From an uncultured Pseudoxanthomonas sp. (GTDB taxonomy: Bacteria; Pseudomonadota; Gammaproteobacteria; Xanthomonadales; Xanthomonadaceae), in assembly GCF_946886695.1 (NCBI RefSeq), contig NZ_CAMPJD010000069.1, positions 1-15,775 of the forward strand: DNA of 15,775 bases. The letters are read 5' to 3'. The notes beneath the pieces are model-generated. The model was not told where the DNA came from. It did not search any database and saw only the letters and a program-made list of their open reading frames with translations. A program made the translations under genes and the position numbers. Below, one piece after another: positions 8,139 through 15,750 of the stretch (the stretch's first letter is position 1; each line of letters begins with the position of its first letter).

Positions 8139-9094
8139 GCCGACTCGCCGTAATGCCATGCCTGCAGTTGCGCCGCGATGCTCAGCGCGATCGCCTCCGG
8201 GCCCTGCCCGCCCAGCTTCAACCCGATCGGCGAACGCAGCCGCGGCGACAGCAGCGCATGCAGGTGTGCGGGAATCACCCGCAACAGATCCTCGCGCCGC
8301 CGCACCGGGCCCAGCAGGCCGACGAAGGGAATGGCGGTGTCCGCCAGTGCGGCCAGCGCTTCGCGGTCGTGTTCGAAGTGATGGTGCATCACCAGCGCGG
8401 CATCCGGCGCTGGTCGCAGGCTGCGCAATGCGTCCTCGGGACCCTGCATCAGCCATGCATCGGCGATCTCCCCGGCGGGAATCCAGCGCGCGCGCCGTTC
8501 CACCACCGTGACATGCCAGCCAATCTGTCGCAGCCACGCCACCAGCATCCGTGTTTCGGGGCCGGCACCGAAGATCACCGCACGCGGTGGAGGCGGCACC
8601 GTCACTTCGCCGACGATGTTCCCCGCAACGGATGCGGCGACGGGAAGTACCCACGTCCGCTCCATGTCGCCAGTGCACGCGGACACACCACCTTCTGCGT
8701 TGAGCCGCAACGACAACGCACCCGCGCCCTGCCACCACGCGTGCACCAGCTGCGACCAACCCGGCAGACGATCCAGCGGCAGCAGCGCCAGGCGCAGCCG
8801 CCCGCGGCACCCGACTGCCGAGCCCGCGAACAGGTCCTCGTCGTCGCGCGTGTCGATCTCCATCGCATCGAGATGGCCGCCGGCCACCGCATGCCGCGCG
8901 CGGCGCGCGATTTCCGGCTCCAGGCAACCGCCGCTCAGCCAGCCGGTCTGCGTGTCATCAGCAGCGAATACAGCCATCGCCCCCTGCCGCACATAGGTCG
9001 AGCCTTCGGTGGCGAGGACGACGACCAGCGCGCTGCCGTCGCCTTCATCACTGGCGCGCGCGGACACTTCCAGCGGATGGCGATGGACCGACAT
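8135..9094 (-). CDS. XdhC/CoxI-family molybdenum-enzyme maturation factor
   Basis: The protein (319 residues from the ATG at 9094) has the two usual XdhC parts. The N-terminal CoxI/XdhC domain contains [13 protein letters not shown] and [10 protein letters not shown] with C57 (canonical GGC-x-E). The Rossmann-like C-terminal domain begins with VIFGAGPE (GAGPE 176-180) and ends near [17 protein letters not shown], also canonical. XdhC proteins bind molybdenum cofactor, promote its sulfuration and insert it into xanthine oxidase-family enzymes; that is family knowledge. It is co-translated with the nucleotidyltransferase and divergent from the 2Fe-2S and large subunit genes it presumably serves. 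An in-frame GTG at 9103 would add three residues; neither start has a good ribosome site, so the start is uncertain by three codons. Confidence 0.9.
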   Translation of the reverse strand: MSVHRHPLEVSARASDEGDGSALVVVLATEGSTYVRQGAMAVFAADDTQTGWLSGGCLEPEIARRARHAVAGGHLDAMEIDTRDDEDLFAGSAVGCRGRLRLALLPLDRLPGWSQLVHAWWQGAGALSLRLNAEGGVSACTGDMERTWVLPVAASVAGNIVGEVTVPPPPRAVIFGAGPETRMLVAWLRQIGWHVTVVERRARWIPAGEIADAWLMQGPEDALRSLRPAPDAALVMHHHFEHDREALAALADTAIPFVGLLGPVRRREDLLRVIPAHLHALLSPRLRSPIGLKLGGQGPEAIALSIAAQLQAWHYGESA

Positions 9095-9184
9095 GCGCGC
9101 CACGATGGCGCAAGCACCGGGCAGAAGGCAACGGTCCGCAGACCCTCTGGGCCATCAGGCAAGCATGGCGCAGGATCGTGCAAG

Positions 9185-9216
9185 CCGTGGCCTCCACTTC
9201 CACTGGCACGCCACGG
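9185..9216. promoter_or_regulatory. Spaced dyad between divergent molybdenum-enzyme genes
   Basis: CCGTGGC (9185-9191) and GCCACGG (9210-9216) form a 7-bp inverted repeat with an 18-bp spacer, about 50 bp before the 2Fe-2S subunit start. It could be a regulator site for the divergent pair, but it is modest in length and GC-rich. No sigma-70 promoter stood out in 9104-9265. Confidence 0.2.
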
Positions 9217-9265
9217 GGGCACGGAGTATCGTCATCCGGTCCCACGCCGCCGCCAGGGAGACACC

Positions 9266-9721
9266 ATGAAGTTGAACGTCAATGGATCGGAGCGCGAAGT
9301 CGACGCGACCGACGACATGCCACTGCTCTGGGTCCTGCGCGACCTGATGGGCCTCACCGGTACCAAGTTCGGTTGCGGCATCGCCCAATGCGGCGCCTGC
9401 ACGGTGCATGTCGATGGCTCGCCGCTCCGTGCCTGCATCACGCCCGCGTCCGCCGTCGCCGGCAAGAAGATCACCACCATCGAAGGCCTGTCCGCCGACG
9501 GCTCGCATCCCGTGCAGAAGGCATGGGCGGAGCTGGACGTGGTGCAGTGCGGTTACTGCCAGTCCGGCCAGATCATGTCGGCGGTGGCATTGCTCGCCGT
9601 GGTGCCCACGCCGACTGACAGCGACATCGACCAGGCGCTCTCCGGCAACCTGTGCCGCTGCGGCACGTACCAGCGCATCCGCGCCGCCGTGCATCGCGCG
9701 GCGGAACTGGGCAAGGCCTGA
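9266..9721 (+). CDS. iorA: 2Fe-2S subunit of a molybdenum hydroxylase (IorA-like)
   Basis: This 151-residue protein has the two [2Fe-2S] motifs of xanthine oxidase-family small subunits. The plant-type ferredoxin cluster ligands are C37, C42, C45 and C57. The second, helical-domain cluster ligands are C95, C98, C130 and C132 (C-x2-C-x31-C-x-C). AGGGAG lies 5 nt before the ATG. There is no signal peptide; in this family it is carried to the periplasm bound to the Tat-exported large subunit. It passes electrons from the molybdenum centre outwards. Length and the following large subunit match isoquinoline 1-oxidoreductase alpha subunits and related aldehyde oxidoreductases. The symbol reflects family resemblance only; the substrate is not shown. 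Confidence 0.93.
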   Translation: MKLNVNGSEREVDATDDMPLLWVLRDLMGLTGTKFGCGIAQCGACTVHVDGSPLRACITPASAVAGKKITTIEGLSADGSHPVQKAWAELDVVQCGYCQSGQIMSAVALLAVVPTPTDSDIDQALSGNLCRCGTYQRIRAAVHRAAELGKA

Positions 9722-9730
9722 TCCCACACC

Positions 9731-9753
9731 GCCACGGCATGGTATGCCGTGGC
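9731..9753 (+). promoter_or_regulatory. Perfect hairpin between the two oxidoreductase subunit genes
   Basis: GCCACGGCAT (9731-9740) and ATGCCGTGGC (9744-9753) pair perfectly across a 3-nt loop. The hairpin begins 10 nt after the small subunit stop and ends 18 nt before the next ribosome site. No T-run follows. It could stabilise or partly attenuate the message and so set the ratio of small to large subunit. Confidence 0.5.
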
Positions 9754-9784
9754 TCCGATCCGATGTTCGACGGAGATCGTGCCC

Positions 9785-11977
9785 GTGAACCTTGAACTGA
9801 AATCCTCGCGCCGCGGCTTCCTGCGCTCCACCGCCCTGGTGGGCGGCGGACTGGTCATCGCCATCGCCGTGCCCGGCGCCCGTCGCTTCGCCTGGGCCCA
9901 GGAAGCGCAACCTGCGGCGGTCGCGGCGTTCGCGCCGAACGCGTTCCTGCGCATCGCGGCGGATGATTCGATCACCGTGCTGCTCGCGCATGCCGAGATG
10001 GGCCAGGGCATCTGGACCACGCTGCCGATGCTGATCGCCGAAGAGTTGGATGCCGACTGGTCGAAGATCCGTGTCGAGCACGGCCCGGCGGACAAGGCCT
10101 ACACCAGTCCGGTGTTCGGCATGCAGGGCACCGGCGGCTCGACGACGACGTGGTCCGAGTTCGACCGCTACCGTCAGGCCGGTGCCGTCGCCCGCGCCCT
10201 GTTGCTGCAGGCCGCTGCAGCACGCCTCAACGTGCCGGTGACCGAACTGCGTACCGAGAACGGCGCCGTGGTGTCCGGCAGCCAGCGCCTGCGCTACGGC
10301 GAACTCGCCGATGCCGCCGGCAAACTGCCGCCGCCCGATCCGAAGACGCTGACGCTGCGCGACCCCAAGGACTGGAAGCTGATCGGCAAGGCGACCAAGC
10401 GGCTGGACACGCCGGAGAAGATCACCGGCAAGGCCGTATTCGGCATGGACATCCAGTTCGACGGCCTGCTGACCGCGGTGGTGCTGCGCTCGCCGGTATT
10501 CGGCGGCAAGGTCAAGGCCTTCGACGCCACCGCCGCGCGTGCCGTGCCCGGCGTGCGCGACGTGGTGCAGGTGCCCAGCGGCGTGGCCGTGGTGGCGAAC
10601 CACTTCTGGGCGGCGAAGCTGGGCCGCGACGCCTTGCAGGTGGTGTGGGAGGCCGGCGAAGGCGCCAAGCTGGACAGCACCGCGTTGCGGGAGCAGTTCT
10701 CGCAACTGGCGACCGAGGAGGGACCGACTGCCGTGCGTGCCGGTGATGTCATCGCCGAACTCGGCAAAGCCGCGAAGACGGTCGATGCCGAATACGCCGT
10801 GCCCTACCTCGCCCACGCGGCGATGGAACCGCTGAACTGTACCGTCAAGATCGCCGACGGCGAGTGCGACATCTGGTGCGGCACGCAGTTCCCCACCCTG
10901 GACCAGAACAGCACCGCGAAGATCCTCGGTATTCTTCCGGAGAAGGTCCGCATCCACACGCCTTTCCTGGGCGGGGGATTCGGCCGCCGCGCCACGCCCG
11001 ATTCTGACGTCGTGTCGGAGGCCGTGCACGTGGCCAAGGCCGCGAAGGCGCCGGTCAAGACGGTGTGGACACGCGAGGACGACACGCGCGGCGGTTACTA
11101 CCGTTCGGCGTTCGTCGAGAAGATCAAGGTCGGCCTCGATGAGGATGGCCTGCCAATGGCATGGCATCAGGTGATGGTGGGCCAGTCGATCATGGCCGGC
11201 ACCTTCATGGAAGCGATGATGGTCAAGGACGGCATCGATACCACCTCGACCGAAGGCGTCGCCAACTCGCCCTACGTGCTCGGCACGCCCGCGCACCGGG
11301 TGGACCTGCATTCGCCGAAGACCGGCATCCCTGTGCTGTGGTGGCGCTCGGTGGGCCACAGCGTCAACGGCTTCGTGATGGAGAGCGTCGTCGACGAACT
11401 GGCGCATGCGGCCGGCAAGGATCCGCTGGAGTACCGGCGTGCCCTGCTGAAAGATCATCCGCGCCATCTGGCCGCGCTGAACCTGGCCGCGGAAAAAGCG
11501 GGCTGGGCGACGCCCGCCACCCAGGGACGCGGGCGCGGCATCGCCGTGCACGAGTCGTTCGGCAGCTACGTCGCGCAGGTGGCCGAAGTCTCCGTCGAGG
11601 ACGGCCAGATCCGCGTGCACCGGGTGGTCTGCGCGATCGATTGCGGCGTAGCGGTCAATCCGTCCGCGGTGGAAGCGCAGATGGAGTCCGGCATCGTGTT
11701 CGGACTCGGCGCGACGCTGCATTCCGCGCTGACACTCAAGGAGGGCCAGGTGCAGGAATCCAACTACCACGACTACCGCGTGCTGCGCATGCACGAGATG
11801 CCGAAGATCGAGGTCCACATCGTACCGAGTACCGACAGGATGGGCGGCGTGGGCGAACCCGGCACGCCGCCCATTGCGCCCGCCGTGGCCAACGCCGTGT
11901 TTGCCCTGACCGGACAGCGGTTGCGCGAACTTCCCCTGCAACTGCCCGTTGCTGCCACCCCCGCACCGACCGTCTGA
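9785..11977 (+). CDS. iorB: Molybdopterin-binding large subunit of an aldehyde/isoquinoline oxidoreductase-like enzyme (IorB-like), Tat-exported
   Basis: The 730-residue product is a xanthine oxidase-family catalytic subunit of the single-chain IorB type. Its N-terminus carries a twin-arginine signal, [10 protein letters not shown] (RR at 9-10), followed by a hydrophobic stretch to about 30 and a probable cut near AWA (36-38). Cofactor-binding landmarks are AMEP (346-349), GGGFGRR (396-402) and the terminal [10 protein letters not shown], where E691 is the expected catalytic glutamate. The GTG at 9785 is chosen because GGAGA (9772-9776) lies 8 nt upstream; GTGs at 9779 and 9749 are too close to it or lie inside the hairpin. 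With the 2Fe-2S subunit it would hydroxylate an aldehyde or N-heterocycle in the periplasm. No FAD subunit is present, as in IorAB. The substrate is unproven. Confidence 0.93.
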   Translation: MNLELKSSRRGFLRSTALVGGGLVIAIAVPGARRFAWAQEAQPAAVAAFAPNAFLRIAADDSITVLLAHAEMGQGIWTTLPMLIAEELDADWSKIRVEHGPADKAYTSPVFGMQGTGGSTTTWSEFDRYRQAGAVARALLLQAAAARLNVPVTELRTENGAVVSGSQRLRYGELADAAGKLPPPDPKTLTLRDPKDWKLIGKATKRLDTPEKITGKAVFGMDIQFDGLLTAVVLRSPVFGGKVKAFDATAARAVPGVRDVVQVPSGVAVVANHFWAAKLGRDALQVVWEAGEGAKLDSTALREQFSQLATEEGPTAVRAGDVIAELGKAAKTVDAEYAVPYLAHAAMEPLNCTVKIADGECDIWCGTQFPTLDQNSTAKILGILPEKVRIHTPFLGGGFGRRATPDSDVVSEAVHVAKAAKAPVKTVWTREDDTRGGYYRSAFVEKIKVGLDEDGLPMAWHQVMVGQSIMAGTFMEAMMVKDGIDTTSTEGVANSPYVLGTPAHRVDLHSPKTGIPVLWWRSVGHSVNGFVMESVVDELAHAAGKDPLEYRRALLKDHPRHLAALNLAAEKAGWATPATQGRGRGIAVHESFGSYVAQVAEVSVEDGQIRVHRVVCAIDCGVAVNPSAVEAQMESGIVFGLGATLHSALTLKEGQVQESNYHDYRVLRMHEMPKIEVHIVPSTDRMGGVGEPGTPPIAPAVANAVFALTGQRLRELPLQLPVAATPAPTV

Positions 11978-11987
11978 GGAGACCGCC

Positions 11988-12569
11988 ATGCGCATCGCGC
12001 TGATGTCGTTGACCGTTCTCCTGCTCACCGCCTGCGGCCCCCGCATCAGCGAGGAGCAGAAGGCGCAGGCGCTGACCGCCTTCGCCACCATCGAGAAGGT
12101 GTTCCAGCACCCCCGCTGCAGCAACTGCCATATTCCGGGCGACCAGCCGTTGCAGTTCGATGCGCAGACACCGCATGCGATGAACGTGGTGCGTGGTCCG
12201 GAAGGCAAGGGCGCGCCCGGGCAACCGTGCTCGACCTGCCACAACGAAGCCAATCCGCCGGCCAGCTACGGGCCGCATGCACCGCCGGGGGCGCCGCACT
12301 GGTCGCTGCCGCCGCCGGACCACAAGATGGCCTGGATCGGCCTGCCCGCCGATCAGCTGTGCGCGATGATCCAGGACAAGAAGCGCAATGGCGGCCGCGA
12401 CTTCGCTGCGCTTACCAAGCACGTGGCGGAAGACAAGCTGGTGCTCTGGGGTTGGAATCCCGGAGGCGAACGCGCGCCCGTGCCTGTGCCGCACGACCAG
12501 TTCGTTGCCGCATTCAAGACCTGGGCGGATGCAGGTGGACCCTGCCCTGCGCCGGCTACGCAAGGCTAG
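11988..12569 (+). CDS. Lipoprotein with two CxxCH haem motifs, probable electron acceptor of the oxidoreductase
   Basis: This 193-residue protein begins with a lipoprotein signal ending LLTAC, with the lipidated cysteine at C16. Two haem-attachment motifs follow, CSNCH (44-48) and CSTCH (81-85), so it should be a di-haem c-type cytochrome anchored to a membrane facing the periplasm. The remainder, rich in Pro, Trp and Ala, is not one I recognise as a standard cytochrome c fold. GAGGAGA overlaps the stop of the large subunit gene and the gap is 10 bp, so it belongs to the same operon. The natural reading is that it takes electrons from the 2Fe-2S subunit and passes them to the respiratory chain. 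Similar small genes accompany IorAB-like enzymes, but that memory was not checked. Confidence 0.85.
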   Translation: MRIALMSLTVLLLTACGPRISEEQKAQALTAFATIEKVFQHPRCSNCHIPGDQPLQFDAQTPHAMNVVRGPEGKGAPGQPCSTCHNEANPPASYGPHAPPGAPHWSLPPPDHKMAWIGLPADQLCAMIQDKKRNGGRDFAALTKHVAEDKLVLWGWNPGGERAPVPVPHDQFVAAFKTWADAGGPCPAPATQG

Positions 12570-12592
12570 GACGCAGGCGCCCCAGCACCCTC

Positions 12593-12614
12593 GTAGAGCC
12601 GAGCTCGCTCGGCT
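12593..12614 (+). repeat. GTAG-headed REP hairpin (SMAG-like)
   Basis: GTAG (12593-12596) is followed by AGCCGAGC and its complement GCTCGGCT (12597-12604/12607-12614). A GTAG or near-GTAG head on a short palindrome is the mark of the REP-type SMAG repeats described in Stenotrophomonas. It lies 24 nt after the cytochrome gene and 40 nt from the end of the convergent transporter gene, so it may also act as a two-way terminator. The rest of 12570-12653 contains no gene. Confidence 0.6.
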
Positions 12615-12653
12615 CACACCCTCGGTCCGACGAGCAACGGAGCAGGCTCAGCG

Positions 12654-13559
12654 CTAAGCCGCCGCCATATCCCGGCGACGCGCGCGCCACAGGCCGTCGC
12701 TGGCGAAGATCAGCAGCCCCGTCCAGATGGACGCGAAGCCGATCGCACGCCCGATGCCGAACGCCTCCTGGAACACCAGCACGCCGATCAGGAACTGGAT
12801 GCTCGGCGCGATGTACTGCAACAGGCCCACCACCGACAACGGAATGCGCCGCACGCCATAGGCGAAACCGATCAGCGGCACAGCCGTCACCACGCCGCCG
12901 AACACCAGCAACAGGTCGTTCTTCCAGCCATAGCCGCTGACGAAGCCGCCGCCGTGGCCGAACTCGCCCCACACGACGTACGCCAGCGCAGGCAGGAACA
13001 GGTACAGGCTCTCCACGCCCAGCCCGGCCACCGGATCCACCGCGACCAGCTTGCGCACCAGCCCGTACAGGCCGAACGAGAACGCCAGCCCCAGCGCGAT
13101 CCACGGCGGCGAACCCGCCTGCAGCGTCAGCCAGGCCACGCCGGCCAGGGCGAAGCCCACCGCGACCCACTGCGCAGGCGTCAGGCGCTCGCGCAGTACC
13201 AGCACGCCCAGCACCACGTTGATCAGCGGATTGATGAAATAACCCAGGCTGGTTTCCACCACATGGCCCTCATTCACCGCCCAGATGTAGAGGCCCCAGT
13301 TGAAGGCAATCAGCAGACTGCTGATACCCAGCCACGGCACGGCGCGCGGTTGCGCGCGCACCTGCCTCCACCAGCCGCGTCCGTTCTTCAGCAGCAGCCA
13401 ACCGATCACCAGCACGGCGCTCCACACGATGCGGTGCGCGATGATCTGGAACGATGGCACCGCCTTGAGCAGATGCCAGTACAGCGGCACCACGCCCCAG
13501 ATCAGGAACGTGCCGGCGGTGATCGCCAGCCCTTTGCGGTCGATGGCTGCCGCACTCAT
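12654..13559 (-). CDS. rarD: RarD-like EamA-family transporter
   Basis: This 301-residue, roughly ten-helix membrane protein opens with ITAGTFLIWGVVPLYWHLL and contains FQIIAHRIVWS and GYFINPLINVVLGVLVLRERL, typical of the RarD subfamily of the drug/metabolite transporter superfamily, whose members are about 300 residues. The two EamA halves are seen as an internal repeat. RarD members are annotated as chloramphenicol-sensitivity proteins, but their transport substrates are largely unknown. The ATG at 13559 overlaps the stop of the upstream YedA-like gene by four bases (ATGA). It is therefore translated with it and may be coupled. A longer reading of the same frame to 14582 merely shadows the YedA-like gene and is not used. 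Confidence 0.9.
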   Translation of the reverse strand: MSAAAIDRKGLAITAGTFLIWGVVPLYWHLLKAVPSFQIIAHRIVWSAVLVIGWLLLKNGRGWWRQVRAQPRAVPWLGISSLLIAFNWGLYIWAVNEGHVVETSLGYFINPLINVVLGVLVLRERLTPAQWVAVGFALAGVAWLTLQAGSPPWIALGLAFSFGLYGLVRKLVAVDPVAGLGVESLYLFLPALAYVVWGEFGHGGGFVSGYGWKNDLLLVFGGVVTAVPLIGFAYGVRRIPLSVVGLLQYIAPSIQFLIGVLVFQEAFGIGRAIGFASIWTGLLIFASDGLWRARRRDMAAA

Positions 13560-14464
13560 TTCGCTTGCCGCGCACGCGCCAGGGTGATGACCACCACGCC
13601 CGCCAGGATCACCACCATGGCGCCGATATCGTGCGAAGTGAACGTCTCGCCGGCAATGAAGGAACCCAGCGCCACCGCGATCACCGGATTGACGTAGGCA
13701 TAGCTGCCCACCAGCACCGGACGCGCGTGATGCAGTAACCAGACGTAGGCGGTGAACGCGATGATCGAGCCGAACACCGCCAGGTACGCGACCGCCAGCG
13801 CGCCGCTGAGCGTCCAGTCCGCCGTGTGGAATCGTTCGCCGTGCAGCAGCCCGGCAACCACCAGCATCACGCCCGCGGCCAGCATCTGCGCCGCGGCCGT
13901 CATGAACGGCGACGGCAGATCGCGGCCACGCGACCACACCGAGCCGTAGGCCCACGCAATCGGCGCGATCAGCAGCAACACCAGGCCGACCGGCGAACCC
14001 GTGAGCGAGCTGCCCGCATTGAGCCACACCACGCCAGCGAAGCCGACGATGATGCCCAACCACTCGCCCTTTGTCGGATGCTGGCCACGCATGGCACCGA
14101 ACAACCCCATCCACAACGGCATCGATGCCACCGCGACGGCGGCCAGGCCGGACGACACCGTCTGTTCGGCCAGCACCACCATGCCGTTGCCCATCAGCAG
14201 CAGCAACGCACCCATCACCAGCAGGTTTTTCCATTGCGTACGCGTGGGGGGCGCGACGCCGCGCCACAGCAGGAACAGGAACATCACCAGGCCGGCAACG
14301 ACGAAACGGCTGCCGGATACCATCAGCAGCGGCGGGAAGCCGCCTTCCAGCGCGAAGCGGATACCCAGGTAGGTCGAGCCCCAGACCACATAGACGATGG
14401 CCAGGGCGGCAGCGACGGCTAACCCGCCACGCGCGGGTGCGGCGGCGGAAACGGATGAGGTCAT
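13556..14464 (-). CDS. yedA: YedA-like EamA-family transporter
   Basis: This 302-residue membrane protein has about ten helices in two EamA repeats. The first starts VYVVWGSTYLGIRFALEG and the second LLIAPIAWAYGSVWSR; PVLVGSYAYVNPVIAVALG near the end matches the conserved tail of the second repeat. Length and motifs fit the YedA group of the drug/metabolite exporter family. There is no Shine-Dalgarno: the bases before the ATG are pyrimidines (TTCCCCCC), and no alternative start is near, so initiation is unusual. A TAGAAT hexamer lies 33 bp upstream. It heads a two-gene operon with the RarD-like gene. Export of amino acids or small metabolites is plausible for the family but nothing here identifies a substrate. 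Confidence 0.9.
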   Translation of the reverse strand: MTSSVSAAAPARGGLAVAAALAIVYVVWGSTYLGIRFALEGGFPPLLMVSGSRFVVAGLVMFLFLLWRGVAPPTRTQWKNLLVMGALLLLMGNGMVVLAEQTVSSGLAAVAVASMPLWMGLFGAMRGQHPTKGEWLGIIVGFAGVVWLNAGSSLTGSPVGLVLLLIAPIAWAYGSVWSRGRDLPSPFMTAAAQMLAAGVMLVVAGLLHGERFHTADWTLSGALAVAYLAVFGSIIAFTAYVWLLHHARPVLVGSYAYVNPVIAVALGSFIAGETFTSHDIGAMVVILAGVVVITLARARQAK

Positions 14465-14496
14465 GGGGGGAACCGTGGGGAGTGCGGTATGAGGTA

Positions 14497-14502
14497 ATTC
14501 TA
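14497..14502 (-). promoter_or_regulatory. Candidate -10 hexamer of the YedA/RarD-like operon
   Basis: TAGAAT reads on the minus strand at 14502-14497 and matches the -10 consensus at five of six positions. It would place the transcript start about 26 nt before the ATG. The matching -35 position is poor, so this is tentative. Confidence 0.3.
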
Positions 14503-14564
14503 GGCCAGGCGCGGACCGAAGGCATGGCGAAAATGTCCTCGTCCGTTTGAAACCTTTCCGGCCC

Positions 14565-14585
14565 GGCTTGAATTGCGTTCAAGCC
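14565..14585. promoter_or_regulatory. Dyad upstream of the YedA-like gene
   Basis: GGCTTGAA and TTCAAGCC form a perfect 8-bp inverted repeat with a 5-nt centre, about 60 bp upstream of the candidate -10. It may be an operator for the transporter operon or a stray hairpin. No function can be assigned. Confidence 0.3.
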
Positions 14586-14609
14586 TGTTGTCGAACCGGT
14601 GGACTCGGT

Positions 14610-14750
14610 TGTTGGAGCGACGTCAGTCGCGGCAAGGGCGCGGGACAGACCCGATGCCCGACCGCAACACGGAGGCTCCCACGGTTGGACTTCTCGACCC
14701 GGTCAAGCTTTCCGACATGAGCACCCATCGCGTCTGACGTCGCTCCCACA
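14610..14750. repeat. Inverted REP pair (BIME-like)
   Basis: Arms 14610-14631 and 14729-14750 are inverted copies matching at 20 of 22 positions, with the core GGAGCGACGTCAG exact in both, and enclose 97 nt. The left copy can itself fold (GCGAC-GTCA-GTCGC). The GGAGCGACGT-type core resembles REP sequences common in Pseudomonas and Xanthomonadaceae. The pair sits just after the 3' end of the Ada-like gene, the usual place for such elements. Nothing else was found in 14465-14761 apart from the dyad and -10 listed separately. Confidence 0.6.
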
Positions 14751-14761
14751 GCGCATGCAGC

Positions 14762-15616
14762 TCAGCCGCGCTCGCGCGCCAGCAACTGCTGTTTGCGCGG
14801 CAAGCCCCAGCGATAGCCACCGAGCGAGCCATCGCCCCGGATCACGCGATGGCAGGGAACGACCACCGCGATGCGGTTGCGCGCGCATGCGCTGGCCACG
14901 GCGCGTGCCGAGCGCGGCGCGCCCAGCGATTCCGCCAGCCCGGCATAGCTGACGGTCTCACCCGCCGGAATCTTCATCAGCGCGTCCCACACGCGCTGCT
15001 GGAAGCCGGTACCCAGCAGGTCCACCGGCACCTCGGCGTCTCCACCCGCCAACCGTTCCGCCACCGCACGCAGACGCGGTGCAAGGAAGTCGTCCCGACC
15101 CGCCTCGACACGCTCGAGCTGTGCCAGAGGAAACTCCTCGCGCAGCCGCCGCTCCAGCGCATCGTCGTCGCCACCCAGTTCCACCGCACAGATGCCACGC
15201 TCGGTGGCGGCCACCAGCGTGCGGCCGAGCACGGTGTCGACGAGGGTCCAGCGGATCGCAACGCCACGGCCGCCGGCGCGATAGATGGCCGGCGTCATGC
15301 CGAGTTTCGCCGCGCCCTGCTCGTACAATCGCGACGGCGAACCATAGCCGGCGTCGTACAGCGCGGTGGTGACATCGCGCCCTTCGCGCAGGGCACTCTT
15401 CAGCGTGCCAAGTTTCTTGCGCGCCAGATACTCGGCGGGACTAAGGCCGAAGCGCGCGCGGAAACGACGCTGCAGATGCGAAGCACTGAGGCCGGTCTGC
15501 GCGGCCAGATCCGACAGTGAGGGTTCACCCTCGTCGAGCAGGCGACGCGCCAGATCCAGCGGATCGGCAGCGACGGCGATGGGAGCGGGGAGTGATCGGC
15601 GCGGCATGGTGTCCAT
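14762..15616 (-). CDS. AraC-type HTH/methylated-DNA-protein cysteine methyltransferase fusion (Ada-like, lacking the zinc domain)
   Basis: This 284-residue protein combines an AraC-family helix-turn-helix region (about 18-112, including LSDLAAQTGLSASHLQRRFR) with a C-terminal O6-alkylguanine methyltransferase domain. The active site is PCHRV with C255, preceded by ARNRIAVVV and followed by RGDGSLGGYRWG, all typical. Full-length Ada has an additional N-terminal zinc domain of about 75 residues, whose methylated cysteine turns it into an activator; that is absent here, with no room upstream in frame. It should still repair O6-methylguanine irreversibly. Whether it activates genes is unclear, since the known switch is missing. 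The start at 15616 is likely but an ATG at 15607 is possible. No partner alkylation-repair gene is in view. Confidence 0.9.
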   Translation of the reverse strand: MDTMPRRSLPAPIAVAADPLDLARRLLDEGEPSLSDLAAQTGLSASHLQRRFRARFGLSPAEYLARKKLGTLKSALREGRDVTTALYDAGYGSPSRLYEQGAAKLGMTPAIYRAGGRGVAIRWTLVDTVLGRTLVAATERGICAVELGGDDDALERRLREEFPLAQLERVEAGRDDFLAPRLRAVAERLAGGDAEVPVDLLGTGFQQRVWDALMKIPAGETVSYAGLAESLGAPRSARAVASACARNRIAVVVPCHRVIRGDGSLGGYRWGLPRKQQLLARERG

Positions 15617-15671
15617 GCGCCCAGACTACGGCGCGCGCGACGGTGGGACTATCCGGATCTTGTGCTGCGGC

Positions 15672-15703
15672 CACGGAGAGTCGAGCTTGTTCGACTCTCC
15701 GTG
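15672..15703. repeat. Long perfect hairpin near the right edge
   Basis: CACGGAGAGTCGA (15672-15684) pairs perfectly with TCGACTCTCCGTG (15691-15703) around a 6-nt loop. It lies 56 bp upstream of the Ada-like gene start. Its form is REP-like; terminator activity for a gene beyond the edge is possible. Confidence 0.5.
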
Positions 15704-15728
15704 CAACCGCAACGGAGCAAGCAACAAC

Positions 15729-15750
15729 AGCGGCGCAAGCTCCGCTCTAC
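15729..15750 (-). repeat. GTAG-headed REP hairpin (SMAG-like), inverted
   Basis: On the minus strand GTAG (15750-15747) is followed by AGCGG and, after an 8-nt loop, CCGCT. It is close to the hairpin at 12593 in design. The nearby 11-mer GCAACGGAGCA (15709-15719) also occurs at 12634-12644 beside that first element, which suggests both belong to one repeat family. The rest of 15617-15775 holds no gene. Confidence 0.45.

Noticed and set aside
7533..8927. A 464-residue version of the nucleotidyltransferase
   Set aside because: The added N-terminal part shadows the XdhC-like gene in another frame. The ATG at 8138 with its ATGA overlap is the natural start.
9204..9219. Sigma-54 promoter suggested by TGGCACG before the 2Fe-2S subunit gene
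   Set aside because: The -24 half fits but the -12 position reads GGGGG instead of TTGC.
9155..12253. A 1032-codon open frame on the minus strand across the molybdenum-enzyme genes
   Set aside because: It is antisense to three well-supported genes. Its translation is rich in His, Arg and Gly with no recognisable domain, as expected of a high-GC shadow frame.
12654..14582. A 642-residue version of the RarD-like transporter
   Set aside because: The extra upstream part is out-of-frame reading through the YedA-like gene. The family length and the overlap start at 13559 fit.
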